Shown here one piece after another: positions 18,522 through 26,929 of a DNA stretch of 64,000 bases. Position 1 is the first letter of the stretch, and the number at the start of each line of letters is the position of its first letter. The stretch comes from Pseudoalteromonas sp. OOF1S-7 (GTDB lineage Bacteria; Pseudomonadota; Gammaproteobacteria; Enterobacterales; Alteromonadaceae): the NCBI RefSeq assembly GCF_022347765.1, contig NZ_JAKRFZ010000005.1:62001-126000 (forward strand). Direction: 5' to 3'. The translations under genes were made by a program, and so were the position numbers. The notes beneath the pieces are model-generated. The model was not told the origin of the DNA. It saw nothing but the letters and a program-made list of their open reading frames with translations, and searched no databases.

Positions 18522-18602
18522 GTGCAGAAAATTTACGTGTTAATATAATTTGGCCGCTAATTTAAGTGGGCCAATCGAGAGTCAGGAAGAAAGAGTGCAA
18601 AG

Positions 18603-18977
18603 ATGGCATATGAATTAATGATTTGGAGAGATGAAGGTATTACGCTTGAGAAGTGGCTGGAAGCTGTTGATAAATGCGAATTAACTAAGCCCGACACAGC
18701 AGGTGTAGCGTTACTAAATCCAAGCAACGGTGAAAAAGTTGCGATACAGGGAGCGCACGGAGATGTCGCAGTAAAGTTTACAGAAAGAGGGTTCCTGGGG
18801 CTCCTGAATAAGACGAGTTGGCATACTTCATTCTTTTTCAGACATTCGTATGGTGCTTTTGTATATACAGACAGTCTAGAGGTACCTGAAAACCCAGTAA
18901 GAATAGCTGCTGTTAAATTGGCCAAACTACTCGATGCAAAAATTATCGGTGAAGAAGACGAAGAATATCACTGGTAA
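18603..18977 (+). CDS. Conserved hypothetical protein, 124 residues
   Basis: The start ATG at 18603 follows a purine-rich stretch (AGGAAGAAAGAGTGCAAAG). The protein has no signal peptide or membrane segment. It starts MAYELMIWRDEGIT, has a central beta-rich region with conserved-looking GAHGDVAVKF and FFFRHSYGAFVYTD strands, and ends in a helix NPVRIAAVKLAKLLDAKIIGEEDEEYHW, quoted here only to its position at about residues 97-124. The NPVR...LAxxLxAxIxGEExEEY ending recurs in a family of uncharacterised small bacterial proteins. Its function is unknown. It is the first gene after the tRNA repeat array, and its base composition is lower in GC than the flanking housekeeping genes. Confidence 0.75.
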   Translation: MAYELMIWRDEGITLEKWLEAVDKCELTKPDTAGVALLNPSNGEKVAIQGAHGDVAVKFTERGFLGLLNKTSWHTSFFFRHSYGAFVYTDSLEVPENPVRIAAVKLAKLLDAKIIGEEDEEYHW

Positions 18978-19293
18978 CACCGCGCCAATTTAGAGCCGGA
19001 AGATATATTTTGCATAATAAATTGTAAATTTCTACTGCTTCTGGACGTCTTACACTGATAGAGTAATGCGGTTTTAGTTTGAGCTTGTCGAAGTCACTAG
19101 CAGGAAGGGTCAATTGTTATGTGCGGGTTACCATTATCGGTGGTTGCACACCCGGCTCTGAGGGCTTTACTTTGTCACTTCTTAAGCCGATGATGGGCGG
19201 TAAAATAACGCCCATCAGTTGACCGGTTTTGTCAGTACGTCATACTCATAAATCACCTTTTTGAACCCTATATTTCAACGCTAGAGAGATTAA
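18978..19293. other. 316-bp gap with a hairpin and a repeat-like fragment
   Basis: No gene is seen. A perfect 9-bp hairpin lies at 19191-19217 (TGATGGGCG/CGCCCATCA, 9-nt loop) without a T-run. The stretch 19078-19093 (TTTGAGCTTGTCGAAG) resembles a short intergenic repeat common in Proteobacteria; one copy only is seen here. The 30 bp before 19294 should hold the ribosome site of the next gene (AGAGAG). Confidence 0.45.
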
Positions 19294-19683
19294 ATGAAAA
19301 CGTTAATTGTATTGCTTATGAGCGCTGTATTTGCTTTTTCAGCCCATGCAGATGAAAAATCCATTCAGCACCTCAAGGTCGCGGATGTGGCTTCGGTTGA
19401 GGATGCGAGAAAGATCTTTATTGAAAAGACATCGGAAATCAGAAGTAAACGAGACCTGGATGCGACCGAGCTTCAGGAGATCCATGTGATCACTTACACT
19501 CTGGAGAAGAGCGTTGAATTCTTTACGCTTAACTTGATTGGTGACAAGAAAAAGCTGGCTGAAGATATTGCGGTGGTGGTTGAAAATATTCACATTAATT
19601 CAGAAAGAAACCGTAAAGAAGAGACCCGTAAGTATCTTAATCAGTACTTTGTGATGGCGGATACATTTATTAAGGGTTTCTAA
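19294..19683 (+). CDS. Small exported helical protein, DUF6746-like
   Basis: The 129-residue precursor has a Sec signal peptide (MKTLIVLLMSAVFAFSAHA). The mature part of about 110 residues is almost entirely helical and strongly charged. LDATELQEIHVITYTLEKSV lies near residue 52-71 and IAVVVENIHINSE near residue 91. The ExLxxIHxxTYTLExxx pattern recalls DUF6746 proteins, which are small periplasmic proteins of unknown function. The gene ends in a hairpin terminator and is followed by a decayed second copy of itself. Confidence 0.75.
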   Translation: MKTLIVLLMSAVFAFSAHADEKSIQHLKVADVASVEDARKIFIEKTSEIRSKRDLDATELQEIHVITYTLEKSVEFFTLNLIGDKKKLAEDIAVVVENIHINSERNRKEETRKYLNQYFVMADTFIKGF

Positions 19684-19714
19684 TTCGACACCCTGCGCTG
19701 CACTTTTAAAAATG

Positions 19715-19738
19715 ACGAGCCAGCCTGTACTGGCTCGT
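19715..19738 (+). terminator. Hairpin terminator after the DUF6746-like gene
   Basis: Perfect 9-bp stem ACGAGCCAG/CTGGCTCGT with a 6-nt loop, followed by ATTTATGTT. The T-run is short, so efficiency is uncertain. Confidence 0.6.
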
Positions 19739-19873
19739 ATTTATGTTGTGATTATGAAATTAATTTAGATGAGCGAGTCAGCAAGTGGCTTATCTGGCGT
19801 GTCGGACTTTGGCTGGTGATCTGAGTGAACGCTCAATGGCAGTAAAAAGTTAAGCAAGGTGGAGTAAGGACAA

Positions 19874-19928
19874 GCAGATTAAAGATTTCTTCAGTAAACG
19901 TTCTACGTTGGCAAAAAGCTTGTGACAT
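19874..19928 (-). pseudogene. Fragment of the 67-residue gene found at 26930-27133
   Basis: Positions 19896-19928 match 26949-26981 at 30 of 33 bases, in the same orientation, and weaker similarity reaches left to a shared GCAGAT. The matching part is the 3' end of the minus-strand gene at 26930-27133 (coding for DKLFANVERFL). Only this end remains; the rest of that gene is absent here. Confidence 0.6.
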
Positions 19929-19945
19929 AGTCTCAAAAGCTGAGC

Positions 19946-20265
19946 CAGCATCTCAAAGTCGCGGAAGTTATCTCGGCTGTGGATGAAAAAAGACTTTCAT
20001 ATAACAACTCAGAAATTAGAAGCAAGAAAAAGCTCGATATTACAGCACCTCAGCAGGATCATGTGATCACCTGTCCCCCTGAAAAAGTGTTGAGTATTTC
20101 ACGTTAGGCTTGGGTAGTAACAGACAAAAGCTTGCAAATGACATCGCCGTTGTCGTTGAAAATATTCAACTTAGTTCAGAGCTGCAAACAACAGAGGCAA
20201 TAACATCTGAAGCAGTATTTTCAGTTAACAGTAAAATTTTTAGTCCCTTTGATTTAACGATCTGA
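19946..20265 (+). pseudogene. Decayed second copy of the DUF6746-like gene
   Basis: Translation from 19946 gives QHLKVAEVISAVDEKR..., NSEIRSKKKLD and HVIT, matching the intact neighbour at 19294-19683. The frame then hits a stop at 20105-20107. The similarity resumes one base back at 20098 (FTLGLG...KLANDIAVVVENIQLSSE) and runs to a TGA at 20263-20265. The signal peptide region is missing, so it is both truncated at the 5' end and frameshifted. Divergence is high, so the duplication is not recent. Confidence 0.8.
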
Positions 20266-20411
20266 TAGCAGTGCGAGACAAGCGTATATGGTACGTATTT
20301 TCTGGGTGGTGTACGTATCTGCGCGGCAAAGTGCCGCTGGTTCCTCTGTTACTTTATTGAAAGCCGTAATATAGCACGGTATATTCCCGGGTTTATTATT
20401 GGGGAATTCTA

Positions 20412-20777
20412 ATGAACTATTTAAAAAGAACACTTCTTATGCTCGCATTCTTGGTACCAACGCTCTCACATGGTAAAGGGTATATGACAGGTTTGTATGA
20501 CACAACAGCAACCGTGAGCGGAGTTTTTGTTCATAGTAACGGCGGCGTTACTTTGTTTGTTAAAGGGCTGGAGAGAAAGGCCGGAAGTTGTGACAATATC
20601 GGGAATGTGCATATTCGTGCTGATAATCCGGCAAAGTCTCACTTTCTTTCTGTTGCCTTAACTGCTTTTGCTGCGGAACAAAAGATAGGTCTGTATATGG
20701 CTGGCTGTGAGGTAATTCCATTTTGGGCAGGTACTGCAACTTACCCCATAATCAGCGAATTATGGATAATCAAATAG
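20412..20777 (+). CDS. Small secreted protein of unknown function, 121 residues
   Basis: A Sec signal peptide (MNYLKRTLLMLAFLVPTLSHG) leads a mature chain of about 100 residues. The chain has strands such as GVFVHSNGGVTLFVKGL and ends YPIISELWIIK. Two cysteines (KAGSCDNIG and MAGCEVIP) could form a disulfide. This pattern recurs in small secreted proteins of Vibrio and Pseudoalteromonas for which no function is known. The ATG is preceded by TTGGGGAA. The gene belongs to the low-GC accessory stretch behind the tRNA-Leu array. Confidence 0.7.
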   Translation: MNYLKRTLLMLAFLVPTLSHGKGYMTGLYDTTATVSGVFVHSNGGVTLFVKGLERKAGSCDNIGNVHIRADNPAKSHFLSVALTAFAAEQKIGLYMAGCEVIPFWAGTATYPIISELWIIK

Positions 20778-20933
20778 ATTGAATTTGGCTGCTCCTTTTA
20801 CATCGGCACAATAACCAGGCGCTCGATTTAACAAGGCTGGTATAAGCCGTATAAGGTTGTTATCGCTTACTGAATTCAGACTGTCTTTGTGTATTTATAG
20901 TACATAATAGCAGTCATACGAAGGTTAATTTAG

Positions 20934-23900
20934 CTACTTGGACTGGGGCAGCTGCACATACGCTTTTGCTGTTAGTCCAAACTGTTTTTTGAAGCAGGCA
21001 CTGAAATATGAAGGGGAGTTGAATCCACATTGTTCTGCGGATTGGGCGACGCTTAAACCTGAGAGTAACAGTGGCAGTGCACGATACAGACGGTACTGGC
21101 GAAGATACTCATTGGCGCCAAAAGAAGTCACTGAAGTGAGCTTTCTGTGCAGCTGACGTTCGCTCAGTGCCATTTCTTTAGCTACGACAGCAACCGTAAG
21201 AGAAGGTTCGCTATATAGTTCATACAAAACGGATTCGAGTTGTTCCAGAAAGGTCACAGTGGCAGGGTTATCTGCAAACAGATCTTTGGGAGTCTTCGCT
21301 TTGATTGCCTGGTCGCCGTGTGGTTGTTTAGCGTCTGCGTTATGATTGTGTGTGTCTTCGTTAAATCGAAATTGTTGTTTTAATTTAGCCTGAGTCGACT
21401 CAATTAAAGCAAAAGTGTTGCTGATTTTGAGTTTGAAGGCCTCCAGGTTAAAGGGTTTAGTCAGGTAGTCGTCAGCCTGTAGTTTTAGCCCCTGAAGGTG
21501 TTTTTCTTCATTCAGGTTTGCAGTAATGAGCATGACAGGAACATGTGCAGTCAGGGGATCGGATTTAAGTCGCTGTGTTAATTCAAAACCATCGATACCT
21601 GGCATCATCACATCAGAGATGACCATATCCGGTAACTGGGCGCGTGCCAGTGCCAGCCCGGTTTCTCCGTCGCTGGCAGTAAGCACGCGATAGTCCGCAG
21701 CCAGTATGCTATGCACAAAGGCCAGCATATCAGGAGTGTCGTCAATCAACAGAATACTCCGAGACAGGCTTGTGGGTTGCGGGGGAGCTGACACGTCGAA
21801 ATGGGGTTGCACATTGTTGTGGCAATCAATAATAGGCAGCCTGACGGTAAAGGTTGTGCCCTTACTAATTGAGGATTCAAGCTGGATCTGACCGCTTAAC
21901 TGAGTCACTAGTTCCCTGACACGGCTTAACCCCAGGCCCTGGCCACTGGCAAACTCGCTGCCGTGCTTGGTGCGATATTCAGGCTCGAAAATTCGCTCAT
22001 GGTCTGCTTGGGCAATGCCGACACCCTGATCGGCAATCGTTAAAACCGCATGCTGGGCTGTTTCATCAGGGCCCAGCAACAGGTTTATTTCACCCCCTTC
22101 ATAACTATATTTAATGGCATTGCTCAGTAAGTTGCTGATGAGTTGCTGGAGCTGATCAGGCGGTGAACTTACCTTGAGTCCTGACTCAAGCTTAGCGCTG
22201 CAGTGCATTGATTTACTCTGGATTAAAGGCTCAAATGACTGAACTTGTTCTTTGACCAGTGTGGCTAAGTCGTAATGCTGCCAGGCATCAGGTGTGACAG
22301 AATCCGATGGCTGACTGTGAGACGAAAGCTGCATCAGGTGCTCGATCATCACTTTGAGTCGCTTGGTATTGCTTATTACCAGGTTTGCCATCTGATTGCG
22401 TTGTACCTCGCTGGAACTGGTACGCAGTTGTTCAGCAGGTCCCTGGATCAAAGTGACGGGTGTCATAAGCTCGTGAGACAGGGTTTTCAACAAAGCGGCT
22501 CGCTGAGCCTGAGCAGCCTCAAGCTGGTTGTTTTGTGCTCGCATCGTACGTGTGTGCGCAGCAATGGTGTCTTCAAGTTGTTGTTGCCGGCGTTGCAGTG
22601 AGCGGATCCGCAGCCGATATGCCAGATATATCGTGATTATGCTCAGCAGAACATAGCTCACTTTAGCTGAGGCGGTCGCATACCATGGCGTGCGTACGGT
22701 AAAATGTAATTCGCTGATTTGCTCGGACCAGTTGCCCTGATTATTTGTGCCTTTGAGTCGCAGGGTATAAGTGCCCCACGGAAGACGTGGTACAATCAGG
22801 GTGTGCTCATTCCCCAGTTCAACCCAGGTTTCTGTTAAACCCGATAGTTGATAGCGAAAGGCTTGTTTGGTCTGGTTTATCAGATCGCCATTCGCAATTT
22901 GAAAACGTAAACTGGCATGCTTTGGGTCTATCTCTGGTACTGAGCTGGTAGTGTAAAAATGCTGTTCGGAGCCATTGAGGGCGGTGATCGACAGTGCGCT
23001 TATCTGAGGTTGCGCGTTAACTGCGTGCAATTTGTCTGTGCTGATACGCGTTACTCCTTCCGTAGATGCGAATATAGCTGTTGATTTGCTGCGTGCAGAG
23101 ACCCCCTCCAGATATCCGTTTTTGAACAACCCGTCTCCGTGATTGTAAAAAGCAAGCGTTTTATTGTCCCCCAGCCAGTGCCAGACGCCTTTATCTGAAG
23201 CGACCCATACCGTGTTGTGTTCATCAAATACCAGGCTGGTGTTGCTGAGGCGGCTCAGCGGTTCAGGCAAGTTTTGCCAATGTTGTAAATCAGGATCATA
23301 GGCACGTAAGCCGCGGTCTGTTTGTAGCCAAAGTTTATTATCGGGCCCTGGCGTGACTGCATAAACGGCATGAAATGGCTGAGAAGCCGGGCTCACAACG
23401 TGCTCAAACTGAGCGGTGTTGAATGAGTAAGCCTGTAATCCCTGCGCTGTTGCCAGCCATATTTTACCTTGTCTGATTGCCAGGTGATGGACTTGATCGC
23501 TGAGCAGTTGACTGTTAGCGCTGGTAAACCGGGTTGTGGTACGAGTGTCTGGGTCAAACCGGCTCAGGCCATCAAAGCTGTGCGCCAGCCACAGTGCACC
23601 ATCTGCAGACTGTGACAAGGTGTTGATTGCTTCTGCGATTCCTCGCTCTGCAAGGGGGTAGCGTGCTTTGACAATTGCACTGCTGGGGTCGAGCAAAAGC
23701 AGTTCATGATACATCGCTGCCCACAAGCTTCCGTCCTTTGAGGGGGCAAGCGCCTGAGCTGAGTGGCTCTCTGATGCGACACAATTGAGAAACAGCCCGG
23801 TTAGTGTATATTGGCACAGACCCGCAAGTTGGTCGGCTATCCATAGATGTTCATCAGTCTGCACTAGCTGGTTTACTTCATACGTGCCGGTATCACTGGG

Positions 23901-24908
23901 GTGCGTAAAGCTAAAATTGTTGATTGCCTGGTGATTGAGAGTCTCGATAATGACGCCTTCACTGAAAGTGCCATACATATTTAGGTTATTGTCCCTGAAG
24001 AGTGACAATAACGGTGGCAATGACGGGGTGCGATTGATTGTATCTGTGCTCAGATAGAGTAGCCCGGCGTTCAATGATGCAGCCCGTAGTTCATTATTCT
24101 CTCTATGTAAGTCAAATATATAACCCACAGTGTCAAACTCGTTTGGGTCTTTATAAATTAACTCCACGGTACGCTGCTCGGGGTGGTAACGCCCCAGCCC
24201 GATGCCATGCATGGCCACCCAGATCTGGCTGTCAGGCAATGTCCAGAGTTTATCGGCTATCACAGGTGCGCCGGTTAAATTGGTGATCGGAGTTACAACA
24301 GTGCTTGCCGGATCAAACAAATATAAACCGCGTGAAGTTGCCAGCAATAGTGTCTTTTCCTGAGCCTGTGTTATCGACAGGATCTTGAAATTGACAGGCT
24401 GACCGTTGAGTTTGGTTAAGATGGGCGTCAGCGAACCTTGTTCCAGCAGGTACAGGCCGTCGGCAGCACCTGCCCAAAGCTGGCCGTTTTCTGATTTGTA
24501 TAAGGCATAGATATTCAGCGGCTCAGTGCGTTTTGGCACCCTGATAGACTGAAAGTGTTCCGCTTGTGGACTGAGCACTTCCAGGCCTTGTTTACCAGCA
24601 ACCCAGAGTTGTTGTTGCTTATCAAACAAAATATCTCTTACCCACAGAGACTGACTAAGCCTGGGGGTGTGATAACGCGAAAAAACCTCAATGCGGGCAC
24701 CATCATAGCGAGCTAGTCCCTTGTCGGTCGCAAACCAGGCGAAGCCGCGATGGTCTCGTTCAATATCAAAGACACGATTGCTGGGCAGGCCATCGGCGAC
24801 AGTCAGTGTTGTGTAGGTGTTAGCAAGTACAGCCAGGTTAAGCTGTAAAAGTAGTATCAGTGCAACCGTGATAGGGCGCAGCAAGGCTGTGTTTAGAACG
24901 TGTGTCAT
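20934..24908 (-). CDS. Hybrid two-component sensor (HTCS): beta-propeller sensor, histidine kinase, receiver and AraC-type DNA-binding domain
   Basis: This is a single 1324-residue protein holding a whole two-component pathway. A signal peptide is followed by a periplasmic region of about 660 residues with repeated WxA/WVAxxxGL elements (two-component propeller repeats). A Y_Y_Y domain (near 700-760) and one membrane helix (near 770-790) come next. The kinase core follows, with phospho-acceptor His812 in LSHELMTPVTL and ATP-binding NAIKYSYEGG and GQGLGLSRV. Then there is a receiver domain with Asp1099 (VISDVMMPG), and finally an AraC-type helix-turn-helix (about 1235-1320, ending FNSPSYFSACFKKQFG). 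HTCS proteins usually sense sugars and control polysaccharide-use genes, mostly in Bacteroidetes. No glycan-use genes lie nearby. It is divergent from a lipoprotein gene 245 bp away, a candidate target. Confidence 0.93.
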   Translation of the reverse strand: MTHVLNTALLRPITVALILLLQLNLAVLANTYTTLTVADGLPSNRVFDIERDHRGFAWFATDKGLARYDGARIEVFSRYHTPRLSQSLWVRDILFDKQQQLWVAGKQGLEVLSPQAEHFQSIRVPKRTEPLNIYALYKSENGQLWAGAADGLYLLEQGSLTPILTKLNGQPVNFKILSITQAQEKTLLLATSRGLYLFDPASTVVTPITNLTGAPVIADKLWTLPDSQIWVAMHGIGLGRYHPEQRTVELIYKDPNEFDTVGYIFDLHRENNELRAASLNAGLLYLSTDTINRTPSLPPLLSLFRDNNLNMYGTFSEGVIIETLNHQAINNFSFTHPSDTGTYEVNQLVQTDEHLWIADQLAGLCQYTLTGLFLNCVASESHSAQALAPSKDGSLWAAMYHELLLLDPSSAIVKARYPLAERGIAEAINTLSQSADGALWLAHSFDGLSRFDPDTRTTTRFTSANSQLLSDQVHHLAIRQGKIWLATAQGLQAYSFNTAQFEHVVSPASQPFHAVYAVTPGPDNKLWLQTDRGLRAYDPDLQHWQNLPEPLSRLSNTSLVFDEHNTVWVASDKGVWHWLGDNKTLAFYNHGDGLFKNGYLEGVSARSKSTAIFASTEGVTRISTDKLHAVNAQPQISALSITALNGSEQHFYTTSSVPEIDPKHASLRFQIANGDLINQTKQAFRYQLSGLTETWVELGNEHTLIVPRLPWGTYTLRLKGTNNQGNWSEQISELHFTVRTPWYATASAKVSYVLLSIITIYLAYRLRIRSLQRRQQQLEDTIAAHTRTMRAQNNQLEAAQAQRAALLKTLSHELMTPVTLIQGPAEQLRTSSSEVQRNQMANLVISNTKRLKVMIEHLMQLSSHSQPSDSVTPDAWQHYDLATLVKEQVQSFEPLIQSKSMHCSAKLESGLKVSSPPDQLQQLISNLLSNAIKYSYEGGEINLLLGPDETAQHAVLTIADQGVGIAQADHERIFEPEYRTKHGSEFASGQGLGLSRVRELVTQLSGQIQLESSISKGTTFTVRLPIIDCHNNVQPHFDVSAPPQPTSLSRSILLIDDTPDMLAFVHSILAADYRVLTASDGETGLALARAQLPDMVISDVMMPGIDGFELTQRLKSDPLTAHVPVMLITANLNEEKHLQGLKLQADDYLTKPFNLEAFKLKISNTFALIESTQAKLKQQFRFNEDTHNHNADAKQPHGDQAIKAKTPKDLFADNPATVTFLEQLESVLYELYSEPSLTVAVVAKEMALSERQLHRKLTSVTSFGANEYLRQYRLYRALPLLLSGLSVAQSAEQCGFNSPSYFSACFKKQFGLTAKAYVQLPQSK

Positions 24909-25153
24909 TGATTTAAGTTGTTGTTATTTATGCTTTTGTTTTTATATTGTATTTAGTCTGTTAATCATAGCTTGCAGCAAGTAAAAAACAAACCTGCAGA
25001 GATACAAAATGGCCGATATTTACAGAAATATGTCTAATCTCGGATATTGGGTTTTATACCGCACAGGGTACAATTGCAACCATCATCAACCCTGTTCTGG
25101 TTTCCAATAATCGTTTGTGGATCAGGGTCAGGCAGTATAAAGGAAACAATAAT

Positions 25154-26740
25154 ATGAACAAAAGACAATTCGGCCAGCTCAGTTTATTGGCTATCTGTGT
25201 TGGTACTCTTGCGGGGTGCGGTGGCGGTTCAGATAATATGCTCAAACAATCGGAGCCGGTTGGTACGGCGGATAAATCGAAAAATAGCCAGGTTTCGGGC
25301 AACTCAAACAATAATGATGCTCAAAACAACCAAGGGAATGGCTCAAATGATCACAGTGGTGGAACCGGCACGGGAGACGCTGGCTCGGTGGATGGGGAGC
25401 AGAGCCGGTATAGTCAGCGCGGGCGAGTGATTGATGGCTATGTCTCAGGCGCCACTGTTTGGCTGGACATCAATAATAATGGTCAGCTCGACAGCGATGA
25501 GCCCAGCGTGCAGTCGACGGATCAGGGGAGCTATATACTTGAGCTGACCGAATCTCAACGACAATGTAGTGTGTATGTGCCTACTTACGTTGATGTGCCT
25601 GTGGGAGCAATTGATGAAGATTTAGGTGAAGTTACGGAGCCCTACCAGCTGGTGCTACCCCCCTCTTTGGATGCTGTTGAAGACGACAGGGTGAGTGCAC
25701 ATGTCACGCCTTTAACAACGGTGCTCTGGCAGGCACTGAGTGAATCTGAGACGTTCAAGGGAAAAAGCTGTGCTCAGTTACAGCAAGATCCCGGGCTGCT
25801 GAATGAGTTACTGAGTATTCTGCGTCAAACGATAGATGAAGTGATTGCACACTATAATATTTCTGAACAACAGCTGTTTAGTGATTACATAGCCGCTCAG
25901 GACGAGCAGGCAAAACAACTTGCAGAGCGTATTGTTGTTGGCCTGAAAGCCAGTCTGAAAAAGCGTCTTGAGCTGGCAGAGCAGCATCCCGATGCGCTCG
26001 AGATCCGGGTTGTGCACTACCATAAAGTGCCGAGGGCAGGGGGAGAGCCACGCTGGTATAGAGAAATCACTGTATTTGGCAAACACAATAGTACTTATTT
26101 CAGTGAAATGGCACAAATGGACGAGACGCTGGAAAACGTATTATTTGTCGAATATCTTCGCACCACCGCTCATCGGCCGTGGGGAGAATTCGGTCGATAT
26201 AGCGAGGAAGTGGACCTGATTAAAGAGCATGTCGATGATATCGGCACTTGTGTCTACAGAGAAGCTGTCTCAGTTTCACTGGATGGGATCAATTATGAGT
26301 TATCCAATTCAATGGAACGTAAACGCGACAACGAAGCACAAGGCTGCGACTGGCAGCAAGACTTTAGTGCGCGCTCAGCACGTCTGCTGTCAATCACATA
26401 CGGAACAGAACTGATAGAAAAGTACACTCAGTTAGAGCAGCGTGACGGGATGTTTGCGGGATTGAGTGAGTGGCATTCTTTGGCAAACAAACACACTGTA
26501 TTAGTACCCACAGAGCTGGCAGACTATTTTGTTGCGAGCGGTTATGAATTGGAAAAAACGCTGACCCTACCTGCTTTTAGCTGGTATAAACGGATGACGG
26601 ATAATAGCAGCGAGTATCGGGTGATTACGGAGCGGTTTGCAGACAAGAATTGGCTTAAAACCACCTATCACAGCGATGGCACGCATACAAAACTCTGCAG
26701 TGAGGATGGCGCTCTTTGGCTACCTTGCCCAGCCAGGTAG
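25154..26740 (+). CDS. Lipoprotein with a calcium-loop-like segment, unknown function
   Basis: The ATG at 25154 (site AAGGAAAC) opens a lipoprotein signal with lipobox TLAGC and Cys22; longer frames upstream lack a signal and are rejected. After a low-complexity linker rich in Asn, Ser and Gly (about 45-80) comes VIDGYVSGATVWLD. A DINNNGQLDSDE loop at 105-116 then has the spacing of an EF-hand/dockerin-type calcium site. Residues 160-290 are helical, with a LTTVLW segment as found in many marine surface lipoproteins of this type; the C-terminal 230 residues are not recognised. The length is 528 residues. It is divergent from the large HTCS sensor gene. Confidence 0.75.
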   Translation: MNKRQFGQLSLLAICVGTLAGCGGGSDNMLKQSEPVGTADKSKNSQVSGNSNNNDAQNNQGNGSNDHSGGTGTGDAGSVDGEQSRYSQRGRVIDGYVSGATVWLDINNNGQLDSDEPSVQSTDQGSYILELTESQRQCSVYVPTYVDVPVGAIDEDLGEVTEPYQLVLPPSLDAVEDDRVSAHVTPLTTVLWQALSESETFKGKSCAQLQQDPGLLNELLSILRQTIDEVIAHYNISEQQLFSDYIAAQDEQAKQLAERIVVGLKASLKKRLELAEQHPDALEIRVVHYHKVPRAGGEPRWYREITVFGKHNSTYFSEMAQMDETLENVLFVEYLRTTAHRPWGEFGRYSEEVDLIKEHVDDIGTCVYREAVSVSLDGINYELSNSMERKRDNEAQGCDWQQDFSARSARLLSITYGTELIEKYTQLEQRDGMFAGLSEWHSLANKHTVLVPTELADYFVASGYELEKTLTLPAFSWYKRMTDNSSEYRVITERFADKNWLKTTYHSDGTHTKLCSEDGALWLPCPAR

Positions 26741-26764
26741 CATGTGCATGACTGATATGTAACA

Positions 26765-26864
26765 GGCCTCTGACATACCCTTTTGTTCCAATTGAATTGC
26801 TTTGAACATTTATAGCGCTCGGCTATGTTTATTTTCAGGACGAACAAAGGGGTCTGTTATGGCC
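26765..26864. repeat. 100-bp element with imperfect terminal inverted repeats
   Basis: The left arm, 26765-26788, and the right arm, 26842-26864, are imperfect reverse complements. GGCC is at both ends, and CCCTTTTGTTC pairs with GAACAAAGGGG on the inner side. No coding sequence lies between them. A separate perfect 9-bp inverted pair GCTGATCTG/CAGATCAGC (26881-26889 and 26926-26934) lies just to the right and may act as the 3' hairpin of the following minus-strand gene. A small mobile or palindromic element is possible; no second copy was seen. Confidence 0.4.
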
Positions 26865-26929
26865 TTAATCTTGAGTGAGCGCTGATCTGTGTCGTAAAGC
26901 TTAAGCCCAATGGAATAAGGGCGTGCAGA

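Larger units (their letters stand above)
17694..18524 (+). repeat. Tandem array of six tRNA-tail/terminator units behind tRNA-Leu
   Basis: Six head-to-tail units of 130, 133, 133, 129, 139 and 132 bp follow the tRNA. Each unit starts with CTTTTTATAA, an intrinsic terminator and a conserved ATGCCTGAAA. It then has a short variable spacer, a structured core (GAGTCGGACTTGAG..., CCACGCCGGGCGTGG) and a copy of the tRNA 3' end (AGTCCGCCCACTGG plus a CCA-like tail). A seventh terminator closes the array. The GGGCGTGGC of the core also matches the tRNA variable-arm/T-arm border, so the units derive from the tRNA 3' part. The architecture is like the rtT repeats behind tyrT of Escherichia coli, though the sequence and the tRNA are different. 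Minus-strand open frames across the array are products of the repetition and are not called. Confidence 0.93.

Noticed and set aside
17694..18524. CRISPR array
   Set aside because: Unit length is about 130 bp with repeats far longer than CRISPR repeats, spacers are not unique, and no cas gene is nearby; the units derive from the tRNA 3' end.
19191..19217. Terminator at the 9-bp hairpin before the DUF6746-like gene
   Set aside because: The stem is perfect, but no T-run follows on either strand, and no gene ends just upstream of it.
20934..26740. A polysaccharide utilisation locus around the HTCS sensor
   Set aside because: No SusC/SusD, TonB-dependent receptor or carbohydrate-active enzyme gene is present nearby.
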